DNA of 64,000 nt from Apis mellifera. Its lineage: Eukaryota > Arthropoda > Insecta > Hymenoptera > Apidae. How positions within the stretch are numbered: position 1 is the stretch's first letter; each line of letters opens with the position of its first letter. Under the pieces are notes generated by a model. That model saw nothing but the letters and a program-made list of their open reading frames with translations. It did not search any database and was not told where the DNA came from. The stretch lies in assembly GCF_003254395.2 (NCBI RefSeq), contig NC_037642.1:5553903-5617902 (forward strand). Reading direction: 5' to 3'. The translations under genes and the position numbers were made by a program. Below, piece after piece: positions 53,313-62,182 of this stretch.

Positions 53313-54481
53313 GAATGTTTCTCGGAAATAAATATATATCCTTCTCGAGGAATAAGGCTGTCTCGAATTCTCTTACTTTTATATTCCAATTGCTCGAATG
53401 TTATTATACACGCGGGGAGGAGTGGAGGGTGATGATATCAGTTTCTCCTGTCTCGTGAAATTGGAGAAACGACTTTCTAAAAAAGGACACGCGATAAAGA
53501 AAAAAGTGTCGGACGGAAGAATACAGTGTGTCTCCGCTAAATTGATTCCAATCTAATCACGGCCTCTTGGAAATTGGATATTTTCCTCGCATTTCTCGCG
53601 CGATTCCCTTCCTCCACTTCTCCTCGTCCCAGTGACAAACTGGATAGAGCTTCGACGAGAGTGAAATTTCGTCATCGCGACGCGAGAACCAGTTCCCCGG
53701 GTAAATCACGAAACCTCCACCGTTCCAATATTCGTTCAAAAAAAAGAAAACACCTCCAAATTTGATCGGCCATTATCATCAGCCACTCTGGCGACATCCA
53801 AGAAGAGGAAGTCGAGCAAAAAAGCGTGCGACAGTCACGAATCGAGCGACCACTTCTGGTTCCATGCTTTTCCACCATGGTCAGGTGGATGCAAATGAAC
53901 GGCCACGTACGATTCAGAAACCAGAGACGATTTAGACGTCAGCATTGACGGCCTGTCGCGCAACAAAAAAAAAGAAAGAAAGAATAGGAAAAAAAAGGGG
54001 ACAACCGCGTGGGTTGCACAATTGGACGTGGAGGACAATTATCTTATAAGCTACCTTAGACAATGGGGTAACGGAGGAAAAGTCTTATCGTGGGCCGGTC
54101 GTGTTACACGTCCAGCTTACACCTTGTCCCTCCTCCTCCTTTCTGTAAACCTCGTAAAGTACTTTTCGGTGCTCGTTTCTCTCTTCTCGCGGGCTAGCGA
54201 GCCATTCAATTACCGCCACCGCCAGCCAATGCGGGGCGAAGCGGAACGGAAGTTTTACGACCGATCCTGCAACGCCGGATGTCCAAGCGTGTTATCGTGC
54301 GTACGATATTCCGTGTAAAAACAATGTTACGTACCCGAATATACTCGAATATAGAAAGATGGAAAGAAAAGGGTGGTGATTGATTAAGAAGAATCTTTTG
54401 GAAATTTCGTTTGATCTCGCTTCGAAATGAAATAATTCTGAAGAAGATGTAATTGTATTTGTCATGTTCGGCTTGTTGCAG

Positions 54482-54583
54482 GTAACGACTGTGGCGGACG
54501 AGGGAGAGAACAGCTTTAAAATGCCCAGGGCTTCCGTGGTGCACATGACTTCGACGGCGACGAGGCCGCAACACATGTCACAG
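54482..54583 (+). other. Exon 1 of the transporter (5' part plus first 21 codons)
   Basis: A splice acceptor (ttgttgcag) ends at 54481, so this is an internal exon of the transcript and at least one more upstream exon must exist. The donor is CAG|gtatcg after 54583, phase 0. The 39 bases before the ATG at 54521 are open in the same frame (VTTVADEGENSFK). The leader is therefore either 5' untranslated or continues a longer N-terminus. The ATG opens a 21-residue cytoplasmic N-tail (MPRASVVHM and so on) that joins directly to helix 1. The exon 1 call rests on phase and on the join to VLATLAL, which is typical of insect transporters. Confidence 0.75.
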
Positions 54584-57500
54584 GTATCGATCACCTTATT
54601 AGAGCTTTTATTATTCGAATACGTGTTCCTCGTATTTCTCTTTCCTTTCTTTTTTCACTCAAAGAAGAGAAGAAGGAGAGACTCGCAAGAAGAGGAAATT
54701 AGTTGGCGGCCAAGGCGACGTTATCGGCGTGCCCATTTCGCCAATTTACATTTCCCCCCGTTATGGTTACTCGAAATAATCCAAATCCAGTGAGAGAATC
54801 TTCCCTTCTTGGCATAGGTCCATATCGATATGCAAATATGCAGCCGAAGACAGCCGTGAGCTTAATCGAGTGGTCCGCGCTTAAAATGCATATCGATTCT
54901 TCTTCCCTCCTTTCTCTTCCCGTCTTTTTCCCGCGTATTATACGGCGTGCACTTTACTAGCCCTCGACTGACCACCCATTTTCATAATATCGCCACTCTA
55001 AAGACTTTCAAAGCTCTCTCTCTCTCTCTCTCTCTTTCTCTCCCCCCCATCTTTTTCTTTCCTCGCTTACCAAGCAGCATCTCCTCGGCTAACTGTTTTA
55101 AGCTAATGGCTCTCCCGGTTAACTTCGACTTAACTCGAGGCACATCGACGTAAACGAGCTTTTAACGTCGCGCGTTTAAGAAGAAACGCAACGCGGGGGG
55201 AAAGGAAGGAGCTAAAGCTTCGCGTAACAGAGAGTTTCATACGGGAAAAGTTGGCGTGAACTTTCAACCGAAATGGAAATGGAAATGTTCCAAACGACGA
55301 GTCCCTTTCCTTCTATTTCTCCATCTTAGAGAAAAGCACGGATCGCATTATTAACTCTCCATCCTTATATCGATCATCCTTGAATCGAACTCTTGTCTCT
55401 CTCTCAAAATTCGAATCTTATCGAGAATAAAAACCAAGATTCAGAAAAAGTGGATTTAACCCTCTCGACCGGATGTCCACCACCTAAAATAACTCTCTTA
55501 GATCAACCAGTAATCATAACTAGAAGCAAGGGAGAAAAGAAGGGGTTAAAAATTCGTAGAATCGATTGGCCGAATTATCGAGGTCGATCGTTGTTAAGAT
55601 TCGATTTTCCATTAACACTGGATCTCGGCTCTCGATATATCGCGGTCATTTTATTATCTCGCTGCTCGAACGAGGCGCCATCGATATTTGCACGCGCGCG
55701 ATACGAATCCATTCACCCGTTTCGCGGGCGGGAATTAGATTTCCAGGATTATCGGGTCGTGCGTCAAGAAATGGAATAATCGCGCGCTGGGTGAAATGAA
55801 CGGGGTGTTTCCAACTTTGACACCGGTGCCCGATTATTACACCGATTATTAGTCGAGGATATAATCGCGTATGTATCGCGTAACCAGGTGTTATCGAATC
55901 TCGGTTAAGTTGCGAGGATGTCTCGTCCGATTTGTTCCCGTTTCCAATCCGGATTTGTCCTCGTAATATCGAATTTCGAGGGAAATCGAGAGAAGTTTCT
56001 TTCCATTCGGACGCGATGATATCCGATAACACGGATTATTAGGAAATAATTAAAATTAACTTAGAGAAGACTGGACGAGCACGATACGAAATGAGATACA
56101 CGGGATGACGATTTCTAAATAAAAGGAAAATTTTAATCCAAGTTAAATTTACTTTCTCGAGAGATTCCGTCGTTAATTTTACGGATATAGAAATCAAACA
56201 ACCAATTCCCCCGAAACAATTGCACGCGAACAATCATTCGAGGGGGGGAAAAAAATCAACGTTTCTTAACTAAATGTTTATATAACAGTGATGAAGACAC
56301 GCGCGCGTGTACACGCACGGTTATAAATATATACGACTTCCTTATTTATTCCGAAAATCGAACTTCGCACGCAACGGCGACGACCGACTTTAATCTTCGT
56401 TCACACAGTCTTCCTCGCCTCTTTTCCCCTGCCAAACGTTTCAACTTGTACGAGTTCGAGCCGCAAGCGCGCTGTGACTATAAACGGAGAGTCAGAGCGC
56501 GTCAGAGACGCTGAAAGTGAGCGTCAAAAGGGTTAAACAGGGCCCAGGCCTGGGGTCACCACAGTTGGACGCGATATCCAAGCACGAGAAGGGGGGGTAA
56601 CGTAACAACACAGGCACACGCTGTTATGTCGTAAACCGGTGGTGAGTCACGTCTTCCCCCGATTTCGTATTCCAGTAATTGCGAGACTAATGCGCGGGAG
56701 ACAACCGAGGATCTGGATCTGCACATTTGCATTTGGCGAGACGATTTTAAACGTTGGATGAAGGATCTAATTTTTTTTTTAAATCACGTTAATTTAATCA
56801 TAGATCGAAGCAAAGTGATAGAGTTTTATTCTCGTTCGATTAGTAAACGCAAAAGATTTCCTACGAGAATTTAAAATACCGTTTCTGGAAAGAAAAGAAT
56901 TCTTCGATCGAGAAGAAGGTGATCGAATCTCGCGTCCTCCAGTTTTGAATAAAAATGCAATACGTGTACGTGCGGTGCAATTCAATCGGTTTTAATGGGT
57001 TAATAATATCGCGAGCCCGATCTGACGGTCCATGTCTCAATGATTCAGTGACTGATCGTTCAATCGGGATCGTATATAACTATAGTTGTATGGATTTCAC
57101 ACGATCCAATGCACGAGCAATCGGATAAAAAGCTTTGAAAACCGGCTCAACCGACCCACGCATTATTGTTCGCGGGCAGAGAATATCGGCGTCTCCGCCG
57201 CGACGACGGAAAGGTTATTGCGGCGTCGCGTTTAAATGGCCTGCAATAAGTTGTCTCCGGATCTAGGGAGGAGGAGGAGGAGGAGGAGGATATCGAAAGT
57301 TTATGCAAATTTTCCGAGGGATCGGCGGCTCGATCGACTTCAAATTCCTCACGATGACGGGATCGTAAACTTCTAAAATAATCTGCGACAAAGTGTCACG
57401 CTCGAAAACTGACTTCAATATATAAAATATCGACAGGATATTCACAACAGGTGCGAGTACAGCGCGAGATTTAACGCCATCCCTCGAAAGCCATTTCCAA

Positions 57501-59927
57501 TTCTTCCTTCTCCTTTCTCTTCTCCAAAGTGAATAAGTGAGATCGTTCCACTTTTCTTTGGATCCTCAAATTGCAAAATTCGTTAAAATTTTTCGCTCAG
57601 AGAAGCAACAAGAATCGTTGTACTTTCCTCCACAGCCGCGGCAATCGAATTATATCCCGGCCATAATTCAATAACCGAGAGCGGAGACAATTTTTGTCTG
57701 CCTCGTTTCGCGATGAATTAATGCGTTTATCTCGCGATCTTCGAGCGTGGCAATTTATTTCACGCGAAGCAACTTCTCTCGACGGGAGAAGAAGTTGCGC
57801 AATAATTGCGAGGCACACCCTGAATTTTATCCACAATTATGCGCCTCATAAATAATTATATTCCCGCGCCGGTGACCGACGCTTATTTAACGGGGCGGGA
57901 AATATCTCCAAGTTGGAAAACGCGCGCGAGAAGGAGCCTCGACGCGGATATTTTCACGCTCCTCTCCCCTCCCCCTCCCACTTTCCTCGACCTCTATCGA
58001 TGCTCGTTTCTCGTTCGCGTAATCGCACTTCGAAGTGGAAGTGAATAAATTAACTCCCCTTTACCGGAACGGATGGTTATCGAAGTTAACGGAGACAGAT
58101 CTTGGAGAGAAAAATTGATTCGCGGTGGAAGGGGAGAGGAGATCCGTGCACGGTTGAACGGATTTCGACGGAATCGTAAAATCGAATATAATCGAATATA
58201 AATTACGTTACAAGGAGTCACAATGATACGAACATAGTGCGAACATTTCTTTTTTTTTTTAATCGTATTAGCTATTAGCTGTCTCGAAAAAGTCTCGAGA
58301 CAGTTTTATAATAAAAAGAACCAGTCGGATTAGTCGATATACGGACACGCTTGGACCTCAAATCGCTAATCGCGTTTTTTGCCTGGTAAATCATTTGTAG
58401 TTGCACACTTATCCCATAAGGTATCCAGTTAAGCGGCATTCCTTTGTACCTTTTAATTCCAGTTCTCTCTCTCTCTCTCTCTCGAGTGTAATAAATATCC
58501 TATAATGGAGAAACCGAAAGGGAAGAGAAAAAAAGGAACAAGTGTCGCAAAAGAATCTGGATTTACGTCGAGTATAATACTACAAGCGCTCTCTTACGTT
58601 TGTTAAAAAATATCTTTCGAGGGGAGAAAAAATCTTTTTCGGAATTAAGGATTCCGCGAAGAAATCGTAATCTCCTCTTCTCGACTCGTTTTATCTCAGA
58701 ATTGAAAATTCTGGAGAATCCGATTCTCCAGGAAGTTGCAACACCGAGCTATCTACTACGAGTGTCGCGCAATATTTGTATATTTTACTGCCTCTTGCAG
58801 TAAGTACCATAAACTAAAGGTGCACACAGGGAACGAGAGATACGTGCTCGGCGCCTTGGATCGTATTCCACGATCGTTGCGAGCACGTCGCAGAAATCCA
58901 TCCGACCAAATTTCCACCCGGTTCTCCATTTTCCATGCGAATTTTACGAGCCCGGCGGGAAAGTGAAAATCGCTCCTCCTTCGTCTTTCGTCGAAAAATT
59001 TGCGCCAATGTAAACAGAATGCACGAAAATAGACAGAGGGGGGAGATAGAGAGAGAGGTGAGAGAGTAGTTGCAACAACCGTTTCGCATTCCATCGCACG
59101 AGATTCCATCCCGGAGCGTAATTTCGATCCCCGTAAAATCGGTTCCTCTCCCTCTCCCTCCGTTCGCCATCATTGTCACGAACACGAGCAGAGGAAGGAT
59201 CGTTAGAGAGGATGGCGGGATTATTTAGTATTCCTTTAGGATTTGCTTCCAACAATTTGTCCGACGATAAACATCTGCCGCCATCGATCGAAGGAACTCG
59301 ATCCCTTCCAATTTACCACACATTGTATAATATCATCCTTGGAGAGAATTTTTATCAGTATCAACTTGGTTGTGGAATTTTTCACAAAATATCTTTCGTT
59401 TGATTCGCAAGGTGTTGGCCACCCTGGCACTGTCGATGGGAACGCTTTCCTCGGGACTGGCGAAGGGTTACACCTCGCCCGCCTTGGATTCCATCTTGGA
59501 CAACCAACCGCCTCACCTTTATCAGTCCTCCAACAACGACACGTGGTAAGGTATCATTTTCACGCGCGATAACACTCCCTCCCACTGTGATTCAAATACG
59601 CATTGTACAGCGTAACGCGCGGCCGTTTTCTTGTACAATGTAAAGAGCAGGGGAGACTCGGCAAAGTAATTGCGAGTCAGACGCGTGTCGTGTCCCCTAA
59701 CGATTAGCGTCGCTCGCTAAGATAAGAAAATTAAATAAAACCGACAAGATATTTCGCCCGTGGCGTAATAAACGAATATCTTAGATAAATTCGTTTCGAA
59801 CAAATGCACTCGCGTCACCACCGTTCCGTTTTCGGCTTCGCACACTTTCTCCCCGATAGCGGGCTTTTATCGCTATCGAGCTCGTTAGTCGTTGCACGCA
59901 CTACTACTTTCGTGTATACAGTTTTAC

Positions 59928-59978
<51 letters not shown>

Positions 59979-62182
59979 ACGCAACGTATTATATACGCAA
60001 TTTAATTTAATTTAGATTCAATTGGATCGAGTTGAAACGAGCCAAACGGTTGTTTTCAACGTTTAAACTTACGTGGATATAAATTCGAAGATACGTTCCT
60101 TTCGAGTTCAATTATCCAGGAATTAATTCGAAAAAAACTTCGTCGATCCGTTGTCGCGAAACGAAGCGAAAGAGAAAATTGTATTCGAAATCTCTTATTG
60201 GTAGAACTAAGTTATTGTCCTATCCTCTTGAACCGGTTGGATCGATGCGTTTCACAGCCGATCGATCGATTGCACAGGATTTAATCACGGGCAGGCGATG
60301 GTATTAGGCCTCCTCTACGTATCAGTCATTCGTAATCGTATCGCCATTTGTCGCAGGTCGGCTTTCTCGGTGACGCAACAAGAGGCCTCGTGGGTCGCCT
60401 CGTTGTCCATGCTGGGCGCGTGGTTCGGCGCAATGATCGGCGATTGGGTGATGAGAAGGGGGCGCAGATTGGCCCTACGCGTCACGTCTTTGCCCCTGGC
60501 CGTGGTCTGGATCCTCACGGGGATCGCGCCCTGCGTGGAACTGGTCTATGTGACCAGCTTCATCGGCGGCCTATGCTGCTCCGTCATCACCATGGTCGCC
60601 CAGGTATAATATCTCGCACATGGATATTTTCCAACAGATCTCCAGGTCCTTTCATTTTTCTCCAGGTGTACATATCGGAAATCTCGATGCCGGGAATCAG
60701 GGGTTGCCTGTCGGCTATGCTCAAGGTGCTGGGCCACGTGGGCGTGTTGTTGTCGTACATAGCCGGCACGTACTTGAATTGGAGGCAAAGCGCCCTCCTC
60801 GTGGCGATAGCGCCCTCGATGCTCTTTCTGGGGACCCTCTTTATACCCGAGACGCCGTCGTATCTCGTCCTGAACGGCAAGGACGACGAGGCTGCAACGA
60901 GCTTGCAGTGGCTGCGCGGCGATCACGTCGACATACGTCACGAGCTCCAGGTAACAGGTTTCTCACGGATTCTCCGTTTCGATCGATCCAATCACGATTG
61001 TTGTGTTGACAGGTGATCAAAACGAACATTCTCGCGTCCCGAGCGAAGCAGTACGAGCTCACGTTCAAGAACAGCGTGTTCACGCCTCGTTTGTACAAGC
61101 CCATCGCAATCACGTGCGGGCTGATGTTCTTCCAGAGGTTTTCCGGCGCGAACGCGTTCAATTATTACGCGGTGATCATATTCAGGCAGACCCTGGGCGG
61201 CATGAATCCTCACGGAGCCACCATCGCGATCGGCTTCGTCCAATTATTGGCTTCACTGTTATCAGGTACTGATTAGACGGTAACCCTCTTCCTTTCGTCC
61301 AAGCTGTTTAATCGAGCCGGACGAATTAGAATACATAAGAATACACGAGACAACTTCTTCTCTTTTAAATCGTTTCCCTTTTTTTTCTAATTTTCTTCGT
61401 TCCTCCCTCCACCCTTCCCTCAGGATTCCTGATCGATATCGTGGGCAGGTTACCGCTTCTGATAGCCAGCACCGTGTTCATGTCGTTGGCGTTGGCCGGT
61501 TTCGGCAGTTATGCCTATTACATGTCCCAGACGCAAAATCTGGGCTACGCTCCGGACTCGGCGGTGGTCGGCCAACACGATTGGATACCGTTGCTCTGCG
61601 TCCTCGTCTTCACGACCGCCCTGGCTCTGGGCATATCGCCAATTTCGTGGTTATTGATTGGCGAGCTCTTCCCCCTCGAGTATCGCGGCCTCGGCTCGAG
61701 CATCAGCACCAGCTTCAGCTACTTCTGCGCGTTCGTCGGGATTAAGCTCTTCATGGATTTTCAGCAGGTGAGACGAGGGGCGGGGAGGTAAGAGAGAGAG
61801 AGAGGCCGCCGGGACACTCGAAACTAGTAGGTGTCGGGTGTCCGGGTGTATTCTCAACGTCCGATATAATCGATCGATCGAGTGTTATAATTCGAGCTCT
61901 TCGATCGCGTTACCGATCCTGATAATTATCCAACTCTTATATACTTCGCATTCTCTCGATAATATTCGAAGAGCATCTTTTAAAAAATCCTTCAAATTTC
62001 TTCATTACTTTTCTTTTCTATAAACAAATGCTGATTCCTTTCAGACGCTCGGTCTGCACGGGGCGTTCTGGTTCTACGCGGCGGTCGCCGTGTGCGGCCT
62101 CTGCTTCGTGGTGTGCTGCGTGCCCGAGACGAAGGGGAAACAGCTGGACGAGATGAATCCCGATTACGCCCAGGCGCGGTAG
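54521..62182 (+). CDS. Facilitated sugar transporter (Tret1/GLUT-like), 7 exons, 487 aa
   Basis: The coding exons are 54521-54583, 59412-59545, 60357-60603, 60666-60950, 61013-61265, 61424-61767 and 62045-62182. All introns are GT-AG and all phases match. The product is a 12-helix major facilitator of the sugar porter family, expected to carry glucose or trehalose down its gradient across the plasma membrane. Hydrophobic segments lie at about 22-41, 77-96, 104-123, 127-150, 162-182, 190-208, 274-300, 312-332, 339-361, 382-408, 419-438 and 449-468. Family motifs are visible: D95 with RRGRR 99-103 after helix 2, PETPSYL 209-215 after helix 6, QRFSGAN 284-290 in helix 7, GFLIDIVGR 328-336 after helix 8, W403 and GE 407-408 in helix 10, and PETKG 469-473 at the end. 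The length is normal for the family. The substrate is not readable from sequence, and Tret1-like is a family-level call. The start used is the first in-frame ATG after the acceptor at 54481. An upstream coding exon cannot be excluded, because the 13 preceding codons are open. Confidence 0.93.
55013..55042. repeat. CT microsatellite in intron 1
   Basis: About fifteen CT units with one ttt interruption, followed by a C run. Confidence 0.95.
56297..56318. repeat. 22-bp alternating purine-pyrimidine tract
   Basis: A strictly alternating run built on the palindrome acacgcgcgcgtgt followed by acacgcac, in intron 1. This is the sequence type that favours left-handed DNA; no role can be shown. Confidence 0.6.
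57266..57290. repeat. GGA run in intron 1
   Basis: Eight tandem GGA units. Confidence 0.95.
58279..58303. repeat. Hairpin ctgtctcga/tcgagacag in intron 1
   Basis: A perfect 9-bp stem with a 7-base loop, between a T-run and an A-rich segment. Without an RNA-polymerase-III-type context it is left as a plain dyad. Confidence 0.7.
59412..59545 (+). other. Exon 2: helix 1 and first extracellular loop
   Basis: Residues 22-65 plus two bases of Trp66. It starts VLATLALSMGTLSSGL, the helix 1 signature of insect sugar porters, followed by KGYTSPAL, where family members usually have a Tyr-Thr-Ser-Pro-Ala motif. The exon ends in an Asn-rich extracellular loop (QSSNNDTW) with one N-glycosylation sequon, NDT. 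The donor is acgtg|gtaagg. The exon is 134 bases, so it leaves phase 2, which exon 3 completes. Confidence 0.92.
59546..60356 (+). other. Intron 2, 811 bp, with an AT microsatellite
   Basis: GT-AG intron with donor gtaagg and acceptor tgtcgcag ending at 60356. A long TA dinucleotide run occupies 59929-59974. No other structure is recognised. A short open stretch just before the acceptor (60298-60356) is in a different phase and is not part of the protein. Confidence 0.85.
59929..59974. repeat. TA microsatellite in intron 2
   Basis: About 23 uninterrupted TA units. Confidence 0.95.
60357..60603 (+). other. Exon 3: helices 2 to 4
   Basis: Residues 66-148. The first base completes Trp66. The exon then reads SAFSVTQQEASWVASL, with the family's Gln-Gln-Glu-x-Ser-Trp segment before helix 2, and the conserved intracellular loop D95...RRGRR. 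It ends MVAQ at a phase-0 donor (cag|gtataa). The high G+C at third positions contrasts with the AT-rich flanks. Confidence 0.95.
60604..60665 (+). other. Intron 3, 62 bp
   Basis: A minimal-size GT-AG intron, phase 0, acceptor ttctccag. Removing it joins MVAQ to VYISEIS, restoring the conserved Q-x-Y-x-x-E segment of helix 4. Confidence 0.93.
60666..60950 (+). other. Exon 4: end of helix 4 to the large cytoplasmic loop
   Basis: Residues 149-243 (95 codons, phase 0 to 0). It contains VYISEIS with E153, helices 5 and 6, and PETPSYL at 209-215, the family's PES/TPR(W/Y)L sentinel with Ser in place of the usual Arg. After that comes the loop sequence KDDEAATSLQWLRG, typical of the region joining the two halves of insect transporters. 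The donor is ccag|gtaaca. Confidence 0.95.
60951..61012 (+). other. Intron 4, 62 bp
   Basis: GT-AG, phase 0, acceptor gttgacag. It has the same length as intron 3, as expected for the short-intron class of insects. Confidence 0.93.
61013..61265 (+). other. Exon 5: helices 7 and 8
   Basis: Residues 244-327 plus the first base of Gly328. Helix 7 carries FFQRFSGANAFNYY, the sugar-binding QQxSGxNxxxYY signature with Arg at the second Gln. Helix 8 follows (GATIAIGFVQLLASLLS). The donor after 61265 is tcag|gtactg, phase 1. Confidence 0.95.
61266..61423 (+). other. Intron 5, 158 bp
   Basis: GT-AG, phase 1, with a strong pyrimidine tract (cttcgttcctccctccaccc) before the acceptor cctcag. Splicing rebuilds GGA for Gly328 and the GFLIDIVGR motif. 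Confidence 0.93.
61424..61767 (+). other. Exon 6: loop 8 motif and helices 9 to 11
   Basis: Residues 328-442. It starts with GFLIDIVGR (D332, G335, R336), the mirror of the loop-2 motif. Helix 10 holds GISPISWLLIGELFPLEYRG, with the conserved Trp403 and Glu408. Helix 11 follows. It ends FMDFQQ at a phase-0 donor, cag|gtgaga. Confidence 0.95.
61768..62044 (+). other. Intron 6, 277 bp
   Basis: GT-AG, phase 0, acceptor cctttcag after an AT/CT-rich tract. A short GA run sits near its 5' end (61792-61803). Nothing else is recognised. Confidence 0.92.
62045..62182 (+). other. Exon 7: helix 12, PETKG and TAG stop
   Basis: Residues 443-487 and a TAG at 62180-62182. It starts TLGLHGAFWFYA, then helix 12, then VPETKGKQLDEMNPDYAQAR. 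The PETKG box and the Leu-Asp-Glu that follows are the usual C-terminal signature. Family members normally end about here, so a stop at this point gives a complete transporter. The exon does not end at the stop: no splice donor or polyadenylation signal is close by, and the frame stays open beyond it. Confidence 0.93.

Larger units (their letters stand above)
43746..54481. other. Gene-free stretch up to the first visible transporter exon
   Basis: No supported coding region. Contents are GC-rich patches at 44.1-44.75 kb, a cluster of CT and GGA runs (44447-44475, 46721-46749, 48196-48214), a GGGAA run at 52867-52892, a TA run at 53290-53312, and a hairpin at 52232-52255. Because the exon at 54482 begins with a splice acceptor, part of this stretch must be intron, and an upstream 5' exon and promoter lie here or further left. 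I cannot place them. The open frame 54022-54318 has no acceptor context or family motif. Confidence 0.5.
54584..59411 (+). other. Intron 1 of the transporter, about 4.8 kb
   Basis: A long phase-0 intron between the donor after 54583 and the acceptor attcgcaag ending at 59411. It contains a CT run at 55013-55042, a GGA run at 57266-57290, a 22-base alternating purine-pyrimidine tract at 56297-56318, and a strong hairpin at 58279-58303. I see no exon-like sequence inside it. Open frames such as 55393-55779 lack splice context or recognisable protein sequence. Enhancers could lie here but are not recognisable. Confidence 0.7.

Noticed and set aside
54022..54318. Possible upstream coding exon beginning MDVEDNYL
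   Set aside because: It ends in a stop before the next acceptor, has no matching donor in a useful phase, and no family similarity.
58245..58310. Possible RNA-polymerase-III small RNA (hairpin next to a T-run)
   Set aside because: The T-run precedes rather than follows the hairpin on the plus strand, and no internal promoter boxes are seen.
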